DNA of 64,000 nucleotides, taken from the NCBI RefSeq assembly GCF_949628265.1, contig NC_088786.1, positions 39,763,681 through 39,827,680 of the forward strand. The letters are read 5' to 3'. A model generated the notes under the pieces. The model did not search any database. It worked only from the letters and a program-made list of their open reading frames with translations, and was not told where the DNA came from. The first letter of the stretch is position 1. Each line of letters begins with the position of its first letter. Below, piece by piece: positions 7,997-22,900 of the stretch. The position numbers were made by a program, and so were the translations under genes. The stretch comes from Cloeon dipterum. Lineage: Eukaryota; Arthropoda; Insecta; Ephemeroptera; Baetidae.

Positions 7997-10900
7997 GTAT
8001 TTTATTATATAAATATTTATTTTTCTCTCGTGAGACGCTATTGATTTCTCTTTTACGTCGAAATTTCGTTTCCGAGCCGCGTCGAGGCGTGGCACCGGCG
8101 TGCAAATATTTTGTTTTCAAGCCGAAAATTCGGAAAATTCGGAATTTCTTTGGATAATATCGATATTTTAAAATTTTCGGCTTTTTCGAACATTTCGAAA
8201 CTCGTGTCGGAGCGGATAAAAAATAAATAGGCCATCAGCTGGAGGCTGGAAGCTGGAAGCTGGACCAATGGCAGTGCATTTTCAATTGGAATTCCTGCGG
8301 CACGAGTCATATAATTTTACACACACTCGATGAGAGCATCAAACGCCAGCCGAAACACGAAACGCGCCGCACTTTCTGTGCGTTTTTCGTTTCCCTTTTT
8401 TGTTTTGGTGCTTCTCGCGGCGACGCTCCCGCGAGCTGCGATTATAATTTGGACGGCCCAAGGCCGCGGTTATTAAAGGCCTACGCAACTCTTTGGCTGT
8501 TTAAAAAATTCCTTGAAATTATTTAATCACTTCTCTGGATTTTTTTACGGAAAAATCTTTAACGAATTCAAAAGCGTGACTTGAAGTTTGCTCATTTAAA
8601 TGCAAAGACTGGTTTTTTATTTAAATCTGTTAATTAATGCCACTTTAGTTTAATAAATTTTATTAAATTTTCAAATAATATTGGAATTTTTGCTTCTGAA
8701 TATCTGTATTTTGTTTAATTTTATTTAAATTTAAGGCTTTGACATGGTTGGATTAAATCAACACTTTTTCAAGTAATTTTTACGTATTGTCTTGCTTTTC
8801 TTCTGTCGATTTTATACGGAAAAATCTTTAATGAATTCAAAAGCGTGACTCATTTAAATGCACAGACTCGTTTTTTTATTTAAATCTTTTAATTAATGGC
8901 GCTCTAGTTTAACTGAATAATTAAATTAATTTTATTCAATTAAATTTTTGAAAAATTATTGGCATTCTTGCATCTGAATAACTGCATTTTGTTTTATTTT
9001 ATTTAAATTTAAGGCTTTGACAGAGTTTGATCAAATCATAACTCTTTTAAGTAACATTTTTAGCGTTTTGATGAGTTTTACAAATTTTTCGACGAGTGAA
9101 TCCATATTTTAAATAATTATAAACAAACCAAACTTGGCTCTGAAGCAGCACCCACGGATTCCTCTGTTCCTAGTAGCAAAACATAATATTTTTATATTTT
9201 AAAGTGAATTCCCACATTTTTTTTCAATATTTAAAAATTCAAATTTTATTGTAAATCCGGAAAGAAAATTTTTCTAATCAAATTTTAATACGGATTTTGT
9301 TGTATAAAATTAATTGTTGACTTCCTTGTGTATTAAAATAAATTTTTCATTCCAAAAAGTGATAAAAAGTACCACGGGACTGTAAATTTTTCAGATTTTT
9401 CCTCATTTCTTGAAAAATTAAATTATTTGTACGATTGATTTCGATTAATCTCGTCGCAATCTAAATTGTGAAATAAATCGTGATTTTTCTGTTAAATTGA
9501 AAATTGGTTCAATGACAAATTTGACAATAATTGATTTTATTTTTTAACTTTTTAAAACTTTATCCTATTTTTGCCATTCTTTTTATGTGAAGCGCTGATT
9601 GCTGTTCAAGGTTGCCACAATAATCCTTCAATTAATTGTAACAATTAAATTAGGCAAGTTCTCGCCGCTTGATTTGCCAATTTTGTAAAAAATTTACACG
9701 GAAAACCTTCGTGTTCGAAGCCGCCAACAGATGGCGCCACCGTAGACTTTCGATTTTAAGGCACTTCCGCTGCGATTTCAGACTCAATCTCGCTACTGTG
9801 CATTCTTCAATTAATTTGCTAATTTTTGACGTGCTGAAAACCAAAATCGGTTCAGCCAATCGCCGTAGAATCGTGAAAAACTATTTTTTGAAATAAAAAA
9901 ATCTTTTCCAACGTTTCTACGGCGAATGGCTGAACCGATTTGGGTTTTCAGCACGTCAAAAATTGACAAATTAATTTAAAAAAAGTAAAATAGCTAGATT
10001 GAGTCTGAAATCGCAGCGGAAATGCCTTAAAACCGCTTAAAACAAAATTTTTAAGAAAGTCTGTGGTTGTGCCATCTCTTGGCGGCTTCAATAACTAAGG
10101 GTTTATGCAACTGGTCAATTGTAAGAATAAAATTAGAAGACAGTACTTGCTGTATTTCTCAAAAATTTAAACGGAAAACCCGGAGTTTTAAGCCTTTTCC
10201 TAATTTTTAGATAAAAAAAACAGGAATTTAATTATTTAAGCTCCAAAATAATAATATTTTAAAACTTTTGGTTACAGAAATCAACTTATTCCGCTTAAAA
10301 AAATTGATTTCTTAGTTCAAAATTTAATAGTTTTTCTCCGAATCAATAAACAAACGTGTAACAATTTAAAAATTCGATTTTTTTCAGTTAAAAATTATTG
10401 AATTTATTTTTATAATAATTATTATTTTTGTGTGGCAAATAAAATGGAACGCAATTGCCTCTCGCTATGAAAAAACACTTTTGTTTTCATTATTATTTGT
10501 ATTATTTAACCTTCCTTGTGACACACACACAAACAAACAAACAATTGCACTCGTGAATATCAATTTCTCGACCTTGAAGCAGAAAGGAGCAAAAGCGCCC
10601 GTGTTTTGTTGCACCGCGCGATACATTCGACCGCTGGAATGTCTCGATTATCACACGATATAGACATTTCGCGACGCTTCCTTTTTTAGAAGTAATTGTG
10701 GCTAAAAAAACTAAAAATTCCCATGTTGCCGTGGAAATTTTTTAGATAATTTGAGAAAATTATGAATTTTTTACTTTTTATTGTAATTTGGAGAGCAAAT
10801 TGTTTATTATAAAATGTTAGGAAAATTTAATGAAGACATTCAGAGTAAAAAATCGTCGCTGAGAGTCGCCAAACGTGCTAAAAATTACTGAAAAAGCATT

Positions 10901-13900
10901 AAAAACTGGCCTCAGGTCGGGGTACCCTGAAAAAAAGGTCGTTAAGGTACCTCAGGTCAAAGCCCTGTCCAAGACCTATCCGATGAGGGGTCGTGGTCAA
11001 CGATCGGACGAACGGCTGAATTTTAACAAAAATAAAACCATTTTCGTCCCGCAAAGCCGAAAAACCGAAAAAAATTAATTTTAATTTTCCTATGGGTGCA
11101 ATAAACCTGAGAATTAATTTCAAGACTAGCAGTGCTCTGGTGCGTGCAATGGAGTCGGTAAAACCCTTTAATTTTAATTTGTTTTTTAAAAAATCACGAA
11201 TTATGGATTCCCAAAGTGCAAAAATCACATTTTTCAAACATAAAATTCTATCTCCTTTGATCGGATCGGCTCGAATTTAGTCTTAAAATGATCCCAGATA
11301 AATGTAGCGTTGACTGCAGTCATTTTTCGAATTTTTGTCATGGACCGGACATATGTCCAGTGAAAATTTCAATTTTTCGAAAATTTGGCAGAAAATAATT
11401 CGTAAAAATTCGAAAAATTATCCGATTTTGAAAAACCGCACATGGACGGACGCGCTTCATTAAGGGGCATCGATTGATATCAAAATCGGTTCCATCTGGC
11501 CCATAGGGCCCCATCTGGGCCCCGAATTAAAAAGTTTGAAATGTCACAATTTGCGTTTTTTCGACTTAAAAAATTAATTACTCCGCTCCAATGGGTTGTA
11601 ATTGTTCTGAGATGATTCTCGAGTCAATTAAATTAATTTTGGATACTTTGATTTTTCCCACAAAAATTGAAAAGGTTTTCGAACAGCTAGTTGAAATTTT
11701 CAGTTAAATTTTGTGCGAAAATGGTTAATTTGAGAAAAATTTGCTCAATAGGAAAAAAGCTGGAAATTTAATCAGCTTTCTGGATTTAGGCAGTTTTTGA
11801 CGCTTCTATCAACTGGAGAATTTTAATCAGGACTAACAAACACCCCTTTCGAAAATCTGCAATTTTTGAAAAATTCAAAAATAACTTTCAAGGCTCAAAA
11901 TTTCTATTTTTTATCTTCACACAATTAAATTTTCATCATTTTTCTCACCCCGGAAGCAATTCCTTTGCTAAAAAAAGGGGGCGTAACCGGTAAAATTCGA
12001 AAAAATTGTATTTCGGGCCACTATTTTAAAATAAAAAAATCCTCATCACTCCACTTTAATTTAAAAATAAATTTATCAAAAGAGGAGCAGGTGACGAGTA
12101 GCCGAGTACGTCGCTATTTCTCCCTGGATTGCAGAGTATATAATTATTTTGCCCTGACGTGCAGCACGCAACTCTCCTCCATGTGTGAAAAAAGAGCGGC
12201 TTTAATATTCCATTACAATATTGCCTGTGCCGCTGCTGCTTCTGCTGCTGCTGATGCGGCAAATAAAAAGAAGTGCACTTCACTCACGTGCTGTTTTCTT
12301 TCTTTTTTCATTTCATAGACGAGAGCGAGGCTTGCATCAAGGGCTATTATTCGCGGCTGATGAATGCGAATTAGAGTAAGAGCAAGGATGATGTGAAATG
12401 CACGCGTATGACGAGAGCCGTTCTCTTCTCTATTATATTCCGTGCAGCTATTAATCACGTGCAAGCTGAAATAATGCTGAAATGCAATATGCCTGCCTCA
12501 AGGCTCAAACGACACACACACCGCCCCGTGTGCTCTCCGTACTGCTGTGTATATCGTGTTTCGTGTTTCTCTACACCACTTCTTCTTGCTCCTCATATTA
12601 TTTTTAAACATGTGTCGTTTTTTATAACCGTTACTCGAGAGTATCGTACAAAATTTAACTAATTAACAGTTTTCTAATTCATTTTTGTGCGTAATTGGGG
12701 GTCGGTTCAGAAGTCGAAATTTATTATTTGAATATTCGCCCATTTTGAAGCTGCGCAGTAAACTTGTGCGCATCTGAAGCATGCGCAGTATGTTCAGATC
12801 GTTTCTTCATCTTACTGAGAGGCTGAAAATTATCACTGCGCATGCGTGAACCAAATTAAAACCTTCTGCGCAGTCGAAATTCCCATCAGAGCCCGACTTG
12901 CGATCTGTGTTGGTTTTCCCGCCGGTCAGAGGTCAATATGGCGTCGAAATAATGGAGGCAAATCAGGAGACAGTCCAGCGGCCAATCAGAAGTGTCAAAA
13001 AAGAGGCGTGCCGACCTAATAATTTAATTCCCGCGTATTTTGTTACATTTCCATCCGCCTGATGTGCCATCTAACGGTTGATTCGCCAATTACCGGGCTA
13101 ATCAGCTGTTAAGGTAAAGAAATAACAACAAAAATATTCAAATTTCCGCCGTACTCCACCAGACGCCATGTCTGCGCGTCGCCTGAATCCGGACCCCGGT
13201 GATAATTACCAAGTTTTGCTGGACAAAAATCTAAGAACTGCATCTCCCAGGAAAAATAATTAAGCTGGAACCTTAAATTTGGTCTCAAATGATGCCTAAT
13301 TAGATGGCCAACAACTTTTATCACCACCAAAATTAATTTTTATTTTTCAAAATTGGGAAAAATATTTTTCCAAGGTGTGTGTCATATAGCTAGAAATATT
13401 TTAGGATATAAAAATGAATATTTTTTTAAATACGAATGGTCAAAATTTGAAAAATCGCATTTTAAAAATTTGAAAAGTATTTGGCTTTGACATTTTTTAG
13501 TAAAATTATTTCAATAAAAAGCAATAAAATAAAAAATACAATTTGTTCTTTGTTCTAAGCTAAATTTGAATTGAAAAAATGCGTGAGTACATAACGGCAC
13601 AGACACACACATTTTCAACTTCCTGCTCGAACGCAATTATTCCGTGCCGTGTTTTTTTTTTGTTCCGGCGCAACGTAACAATTTGCGCAGCTTATCCAAC
13701 GGGGGATCGCGTGTGAGTCACAGCGGACACGCGGCGGCCGGATCAATCAAACAGGCAAAACAATAGGCGCGATGACGCAATCGGCCGCAAACAATGCGTG
13801 ACGATCGAGTTGCCACGTAACTCTTCCAATAATTCTCTGTTTTTTTTTGTCGTTGCAGCTTTGAAAAACGTGACCAGCAAGGCTGGCGAGCTGCTGGAGA

Positions 13901-16900
13901 AGAAGAAGGGCGAGGTGAGCACCCTGGCCGACGAAAAGAAGAAGGTGGCCACGGAGATTCTCGAGGAACAGGTCACCAAAACCACAGAGGCCCTCTCCCA
14001 GACCAAGCTGGAGGCCGAAAAGGCCGCCACAGACACGGCCGACGAGGTAAATGAAAAAATATCTATTTTTCCCAAAAAATTATTGGTTCTTGAAATTTTT
14101 AGACCAATTTTGTGCGAAAATGGTAAATTTGAGAAAAAATTGCTCAATAGGAAAAAAACTGGAAATTTAATCAGCTTTCTGAATTTAGGTAGTTTTTGGC
14201 GCTACTGTCAACTGCTGAATTTTAATCAGGCCAAACACACACCCCTTTCGAAATTCTGCAATTTTTTAAAAAATAAAAATTAACTTCCTAGATTCAAAAG
14301 AATTATTTTTTATGCTCTAACAATTAAATTTTCATAATTTTTCCCACCCCGGAAGTGCACAATTAATTTCCTTTTTTGCTAAAAAAGGGGGCGTAACCGG
14401 CAAAATTCGAAAAATTGGATTTAGGGGCACTTTTGGTCGGTTAAGGCTAACTTTAAAATTGAAAAATTCTTTCATTCCACTTTAAATGGCTCCAACAAGT
14501 GCTCAACTTTGCAATTCCGGTTCTTGTGAGGGGGCCAAGTGTGTATTTTTAAAAAATCTCCCTTTAGAACCGTTTAATTAAGTAAAAATTCGAATTTCCA
14601 GGCGACTGGTTTGGTTGAGACGACGGTGAACGCGGGCATTGCGGAGGTGGAGAAGACTGTCGACGAGAAGATCAAGGAGGCCAACACCGAGATGGACAAG
14701 AAGCTGGAGGAGGCGGACAAATTCCTGGACGCCAAGCGCGAGGACGTCGTCCAGGCCGTCACCGACGCCGGCAAGAAGGTCAACGAGACGAGTGCGTCCA
14801 CCCAGAACTCCCTGCTCGGCAAGGCCAAGGGATTCCTCAAGTGTGAGTCAAAATTAAATGTAAAAAAATAGTGGAAAATATTTTTTAGTAATAAGCGATC
14901 CATTTCGATGCTGCGCAGTATGCTTGTGCGCATCTTAAGCATGCGCAGTATGTTCAGATCGCTTCTTCATCTAACTGGGAGGCTGAAACTCATCACTGCG
15001 CATGCGTGAACCAAATTAAAACCTTCTGCGCAGTCGAAATTCCCACGAGGGGTCCAGATTTTGATCTATGTTGGTTCCCGCCGGTCAGAACGTCAAAATG
15101 GCGTCAAAATAATGAAGATTTTCAAAGTAATTACATTAATTCGCCCATTTCGAAGCTGCGCAGTAAACTTTTGCGCATCTTACGCATGCGCAGTATGTTC
15201 AGATTGCTTCTTCATCTCACAGGAAGCCTGACATTCATTACTGCGCATGCGTGAACCAAATTAAAACCTTCTGCGCAGTCAAAATTCCCACAGGGGGTCC
15301 AGATTTTGATCTGTGTTGGTTTTCCCGCCGGTCAGAAGTCAAAATGGCGTCGAAATAATGGAGGCCAATCGGGAGACGGTCCAGCTGCCAATCAGAAGCG
15401 TCAAAAAAGGGGCGTGCCGACCTAAGAATTTCTTTCCCGCGCATTTTGTTACATTTCCATAAGCCTGATGTGCCATCTAACGGTCGATTCGCCAAATACC
15501 GGGCTAATCAGCTGATAATCAAAACAAAAACATTGAAATTTCCCGCCTTACTCTATATCTGCGCGTCGCCCGGTGTGGAAATTTATATTTTGTCTTTTCT
15601 TAATTTATCAAACAAAAACTAATTTCAAATTTTCTGCTTTCAGTTTGAAGGAGAGGCCTAAAACTCACGTATTACTACCACTCACACTGCTGCTTGGTGA
15701 CAAACTCCTATTTTAAAATATGATTGTAGCTTTGACGTTGACGGAACGAGGTTCAAAAGAAAATGAAATTATTATAAATGTAAGAAGTGTGTATTTTTAG
15801 AGGTCTCGGCTTTATTGTCAACTGGAAAGCGCTGGGTCTTCTCAGTGTGCGAGCACCAAACTCATGTTTTGTCCAATTTTATCTCACTGCTTTGATGAGA
15901 ATCTCATTGTTAATGCAGATCAATTTTAGCATTCGAGAGGAATGTGATTCAAAATTTCACCAATCAAAAAATATAAAATAATTATTTTTCCTCTTTAATT
16001 TCTCTTATAAACAAAATCGGAGCCAAATTGAAAAGAGCGTGCCTTGGATTGATTCAAATATATATCACATATTATTTTGTTGACAGTCCAGCTTTTTTAT
16101 TATCTAGGTCAGTATATTTTATGTAAATTTCTCTCTGCAAAAATAAAATAAAATAAAATTGGAGCATTCGCCCATAGCTTTCGCCTCTCGTATTATTTTC
16201 CTCGAACCTTCGATTTGGATGAATAATTCACGAGATTTTGAGCGTAATAAAAGCCGGGAAAGCCGGAATTTTTGATGCCCATTTGGCGCTACTCCAAAGA
16301 AAGCGAAATTGTTCGCGAGGAGGAAAGCAGGTTACAGGCAGACCCGCCAAACGAGCTGCCTGCGATAAGGCTCGTTTAAAACGTCGGATTTCGGCCCAAG
16401 GAACGAAATTAGGCCACATTTGCGTCTGCGGATCTGCTTGGAAATTTCCCAGAATTATTCGTTCGTCCGGATTCTTTAGAATTGTCGTGTTTCTTTTATT
16501 TAATTTTGTAAAAATATGAATTTATCTTGGTCCGTCGAGAAGTTGACGGCAATAAACTGCGAAAAAAACAGTCCTCAGGTCAGTGACAGACAAGGGTGAA
16601 AAATTTTCGCCGAATATCGCCGAAAAATGTGCTGGAAAGTACTGAAAATGCGGATCTCAGGTCGGGGTACCCTGAAAAAGGTCATCAGGGTACCGCAGGT
16701 TGAATCCCCGTCCAAGACCTGTCCAATGAGGGCTCGTGGACCACGATCGGATGAACAGCCGAATTTTAACAAAAATAAAACCATTTTCACCGGTGTCGCA
16801 AAGCAGAAAAATTTGGGAATAAAAATTAATTTTAATTTTTCTATGGGCGTGAAAAATCTGAAAATCGGTTCATAGACCGGAAATAGTTCTGCGCGTGCGA

Positions 16901-19900
16901 TGAAGCTGATAAAACTTTTTAAATTTGATTCTCTTGGAAAAAATCATGAATTTTAGATTTTCCATTCAATTTTTTAAAATATCAATTTTTCTTGGGCTCT
17001 TTAAGACTGCAAAATTGACGTAAAAAACCTAAAAAAATATTCCTCAGGTTACGTGACCTGAGGAAAGTTGGTGACAGGCAAGGGTGAAAAATCGTTGCTG
17101 AATATTAACAAAAAATGTGCTGGAAAGTACTGAAAATGCATTAAAAAACCGTCCTGGGAGCAGATCTCAGGTCGGGGTACCTTGAAAAAGGTTGGCAGGG
17201 TATCGCAGGTCGAAGCCCCGTCCGAGACCTGTCCGATGAGGGCTCGTGGTCAATGATCGGACGAACAGCCGAATTTTAAGAAAAATAAATCGATTTTCGC
17301 TCGAGCAGCAAAGCCGCGAAATATGCGGGAAAAAAATTAATTTTAATTTTTCTATGGGCGCGATAAATCTGAAAATTGGATTTCAGACCGGCAGTGGTCT
17401 TTTGCGTGTGATGAAATCATTACAATAATTTAAATTTCCTCCATTTTGAAAAAAAATCGCGAATTTTTTAGAGAAAGTGCAAAAAGAACGTTTTTCAAAG
17501 TTCAAAATTATACTCCTCCTAGGATTTTGATCGGATCGGCTTGTATTTGGTCTTAAAATGATCGTTAATAAATTATGCGTCGACTGAATGAGCTATTTTA
17601 TTCGAATTTTGGCCCTGGATCGGAAATATGACCGGGGGAATTAGAAAGATGCAGAAAAAAATTGGTATTTGTGCCCTTTATTTTTAAATTAGTAATTTTT
17701 TAAATAAATCCCAATCAATAATAGTGAGACAGACATTGCCTGCTATTTTAAAGCCACTTTTCTCAGAAATTCAAATAAATTTTAGCTCTTTCCAATTTTA
17801 AAGGTAATAAAATTCGCTCGAAGGAAACAGAATAAAAATAAAATAAAACTGATGATGTGTTCGGGTCTATTCAGTGGTCAGTGGGGGTTGAAGGGCAAAT
17901 TTGTGCATCGTGTGGCAATAATTCGCACTCAGCGACCAAAATCCTCGCCTCTATACCGTGTGTGGAGTGTCGCAAAAGGGCAAAAAGGGGTTGTTACGAA
18001 GCAATAAAGCTGATCGCGCGGCGACACCCTGGCCGGTCCAGTGCGTCATGCATCCATGCAGCCTCCTTTTCCACCCCCAGACGATCCCAAGGGGTGTGGG
18101 TGGGCCGCCCACGAGCCGCGCCGCCCACGCAAAACACGCGCTGTCTGTTTTCACACGCGGCCCACGCGAATTCTTCGTCTTTTCAGCTGACATCAATGAG
18201 CTTTTCTCTCCCCTGCGGAGTCATCCGCAGCCGCCGCCGCTTTCAAAACAAACAAAGGGTAGTTTTGCAAAGAAAAATTCAATGTGGCGGAAGCTGTAAA
18301 ACAATTCAAACGGCGAATAAGGAGTAAAATATATTAAATTATTTTTCGCTAAAATGAAAATTTTAATTTAACGGTTCAATTTATAAAATACTTCACTGCA
18401 TTTTTAAATGTTTTGAATTATTTAAATTTTCTTTTGAAACGTTTAATTTATTTAGTGCTTGAATTTTGGTCCAAACTTGAAGGATTGAGTTTTTAAAAAT
18501 ATTTAAAATTTGGTTTTGATCAAAAATAATTTTTAATCACTAAAATTTTGATTATAAGTTTTTTCGGATTTGCTTAGCGTACATTTTAATTTATTTCCAA
18601 AAAAATAGTGCTTGAAATGAGAAGACAAATATTTAATTAATAGTGGTTTTTCCCGGCCGACACACATATGCAGAATAAATATTTTTTTTTCAAAACAGAG
18701 GAAATTTAAAGTGTTTTAACGATTTCATTACACGCAAGAGACCACTGCCGGTCTGGAAACCGATTTTCAGATTTTTCGTGCCCATAGAAAAATTAAAATT
18801 AATTTTTATTCCCAAATTTTTCGGCTTCGTGACTCGGGCGAAAATCGTTTTATTTTTCTTAAAATTCGGCCGTTCGTCCGATCATCAACCACGACCACTC
18901 ATTGGACAGGTCTTAAAAAGGGCTTCAACCTGCTGTACCCAGACGACCTTTTTCAGGGTATTCCGACCTGAGATCCGCTCCCAAGCCGGGTTTTAACGCA
19001 TTTTCAGTACTTTCCAGCACATTTTTTGGTAATATTCGGCAACGATTTTTCACCCTTGCCTGTCACCAACCTTCCTCAGGTCTCGTATCCTGAGGAATGT
19101 TTTTTTAGGTTTTTTACGTCAATTTTGCAGTCTTAAAGAGCCCAAGAAAAATTCATATTTTAAAAATTGAAATGGAAAATCTAAAATTCATGATTTTTTT
19201 CCAAGAGAATCAAATTTAAAAGGTTTTAGCAGCTCTATCGCACGCGCAGGACTATCTCCGGTATATGAATTGATTTTCAGATTTTTCACGCCCATAGAAA
19301 AATTAAAATTAATTTTTATTCCCAAATTTTTCGGCTTCGCGACACCGGTGAAAATGGTTTTATTTTTGTTAAAATTCGGCTGTTAATCCGATCGTGGTCC
19401 ACGACCCTTCATTGAAGAGGTCTCGAATGGGGCTTCGACCTGCGGCACCCTGACGACCTTTTTCAGGGTACCCCGACCTGAGATCCGCATTTTCAGTACT
19501 TTCCAGCACATTTTTCGGCGATATTCGGCGACAATTTTTCACCCTTGCCTGTTACTGACCTGAGGACTGTTTTTTTGTCGTTTTGCCATCAAATTCTCGA
19601 CGGACCCAAAGATAAATTCGTATTTTCATTAATGAATAGTTGTTTTTCCTGGCTGACATGCACACACATATGCAAAATAAATACGGCGTGCGGCGCCGCT
19701 GGGAATTAACCGCCGGCCTCCACTTCACCCACGCACCATCTCTTTTGCCTGTGGAGAGGTCACCCTGAGCCTGAGTGCGAGACACACATTACTATGCGCG
19801 CGCTATTAGTCGCGCGGCACCAGGCAGGCACCGCTCGCAATGCGAATCCATGCAAATTTACACGCGTTGCTGCGCTCTAATTGTTTTCGTGTGCTTGCGA

Positions 19901-22900
19901 GCGGAAAAATCGAATAGTTCGCAGAATTTATAGCTTAGCTATTTTCCAAACCGAATTTGTACTTGCATCACTGCGTTTTACGACGGTGCGCTTATTTAAC
20001 CATCGACGACACGACCGGTGAAAGCTTTGCTTTACGATCGAAAAGCAGCAAATCATGGAAAATTAATTGCTTTCCGATTGGAGAAAATGATTCTTTTGAT
20101 TAAAGTTATTTCTAGCATGAAGAAGATTTAAATAATTAATTCTCGAGATGTTTTTTTAATATTTACGGTTTATTTCCATCTTAAATTATTTAAAATAATT
20201 AAATGAATAGCATTGAACGAACCCTTACCACTAGAATATTATGAAATTTAATTCGAGTAAGGGTCCACATTGTTTCCATAATCATTAGTGTAACAGTTTC
20301 AAATTTCACGAGATAATATAGCGAAAAATACTATTCCCCAAAGTTAAACACGATAGGATACAGTGATTTTCTCAATTTTCACACCGTTGGAACAACCAAG
20401 TCGAGAGCTTTCAGAATATGTGCCGTTTAACCCTTTTAAGGCTATCAGGCTGCTCAGGGTACACGACCCTGATATGCCAAATTGTCGTTCCTGAGGACCC
20501 TGATCACTTCTAAAGGGTCAAACGGCACATATTCTGAAAGCTCTCGATTTTGCCGTTCTAACGGTGTGCAGATTTTACACAAAAAACCAATACAGACGCC
20601 GTTAAAATGTTTAATTGTAGGAATTTAATGATTTTGTTCACCCCAGGGCTATCCTGACGCCAGGATTCAATTTAACAACAGTTCTAGTGATTTTGTTTTA
20701 CCTCAGGCTTAAACCTAAGCACGTTCGGAGGGAAAAATAAACTGATTGTGCAATTTTGATTTTATAACAGAACGAAATTTTTAAAAATTGACCCGTAGAG
20801 ACCTTTGACCTTGATCGACGACCTTCAATTTAGTGTCATTCGATTAGGCTTGACGAGAGGAATCCAAAGCACACCTCAATTTTAAAATTGGAGCCTCAGA
20901 AGGCTAGATATTGCGTTTTAAAAATCTCTCGAAAAATCTGTAAAATTCAAAATTTTAAAGAATTAATTTTAAAATGATTCCTACAGGTATTATTTCGTTG
21001 ATTTTATAAAAATGGTGCATATTTCATCTAGAATTATTTCTTTAGACGCGCGGAAAACAAAAATCAGTCCAGCCATTCGCAGAAACGTCGGCAAATAATT
21101 TTAAAAAAATAGTTTTTCACGATTCTATGGCGATTGGCGTATTTGATTTTGGTTTCCAGCACGTCAAAATAAATTATATGAAGTAAAAAATGCACAGATA
21201 CAAGATATGAGTCCGAAATCGCAGCAGAAAAGCCTTAAAATCGAAATTAAAGGGTGGCGCCACCTGTCGGTGGCTTCGAACACTGCTAAATTGACCGGTA
21301 ATTACCTTTGACCTTGACCGATAACCTTGATTTTGGTGTCATTCGATCAGGCTTGACGAAAGAAATCCAAAGAACACCTTAATTTTGAAATTGGAGCCAG
21401 AGAAGGCGAAATATTACGTTTTAAATATGTCCCGGAAAATCAGAAAAAATTTAAATTTTGGGAAAATAATTTCTAAATGGTTCTTAGAGGTGTAACTTGT
21501 ACAAAAAGGAGCAAAATATGTATAAATCTATGATTTTTAAACCATGTTTCATCTGACTTAAATAATTAAAACACAAAATTTCAAATTTCCGACTGTAAAA
21601 AACCCTGAAATCAGCTTTAATTTGACCTTGAAAATATAAAAAATTGCCAAGAAAATCGCAAGAATAAAATAAAATAAATGTTGACGAAAACAAATTGCGG
21701 TCCTTGACGCAAAATTGGGTCAGAGCGAGAAAAAAGAGAGACAACAAAAATCGAGTTGGCGGCAGGGGGATGAATCTGGATTTGGCGAGGGGTGAGCGTG
21801 CGTGGCGAGGGGCGCAGAAGCGGCGGCCGCGGACGCAGGTCGGGGCCGCGCTGGCAGGCACACAGTCTGCAGACAGGAGCCGCGGCGAGAGCATAAACCA
21901 CGAGCGATTCGTCTGATTGCGCGAGACACCCCCGGCTTCCAACATTTACTGCTGGCTGAGCACCTCCGCGCCCACGGCGCGGCCCTCCTATGTCATGCCT
22001 GGAGGGGCCAAAAAGGGTGAGTTTCCACACATTAAAAAAAAAACTGCCCAATTTCTGACTGGGACGAGCGGCTCGCCATTTTACTTGCTGCGAAATGGGG
22101 CGGCTGCGAGATTTTTTTCCCCCATTTTCTGATGCACTTCGAGTTTTTGTCTCACATATTCAATTGACAGCCACATTTTCCACAGCAAGCAGACACAATT
22201 TTTGTATTCTCGCCAATTTGATTGAATGCTAGGATTAGTTTTTTTTCCTAAATTAGACTTGGGAGTTTTAGATGAATAGAATTTAGTATAAAAAGTCTTG
22301 TTTTTAGAGCTAGAAAAATTAGTTTACAGTTTTTTAGTCGTTATAGAGGAACAAAAATATTTTGCGAGGTCTAAAACGTTTGCAACAGGTCTAAAAATCA
22401 CAAGTAAACCTAATTTTGCATGGAAATTAAAAATATTTAGACAAAAAATCCAATAATTCGAGTAAACTGAAATATTTCAAAAACAAATTAGCAAAAATAG
22501 CACTTTTCCATGAATTCTGAGCTGTTTTCAATGATTTTAAATTGATTAAAATTGCAATGAAGCGTTAAGGAGTTAAGAAAAATAATAGTTTTTCGTCTAA
22601 ATTTCACAGTACACATGATTTATGAAAATAAGCATGAAGAAATGAAAGAAAATGAGAAGAATTTCCTTGTCTAAGGATTTTTTTCCAAAAAATAACTTCT
22701 TTTTTATTCTTGCAAACCGGAAAAATCAGTAATTAATATTTAATATTTGTTTAATTTATTTTTTTTTTCAGAATAAGAACGTAAAAGGGTATAAAAACTG
22801 TTCTAAAAGTTTGTTTTTCTTTTTATATTTATATAAATCTTCATAGTAATAACCTCACGAAAGAAAATTTTACGATTTATAAATTTTTAGCACAATATCA

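Noticed and set aside
7531..8157. 208-codon plus-strand ORF across the GC-rich P1 region
   Set aside because: It is open by composition, contains a (GA)n run, and runs across the ATG and donor of exon 1a in another frame. No domain is visible.
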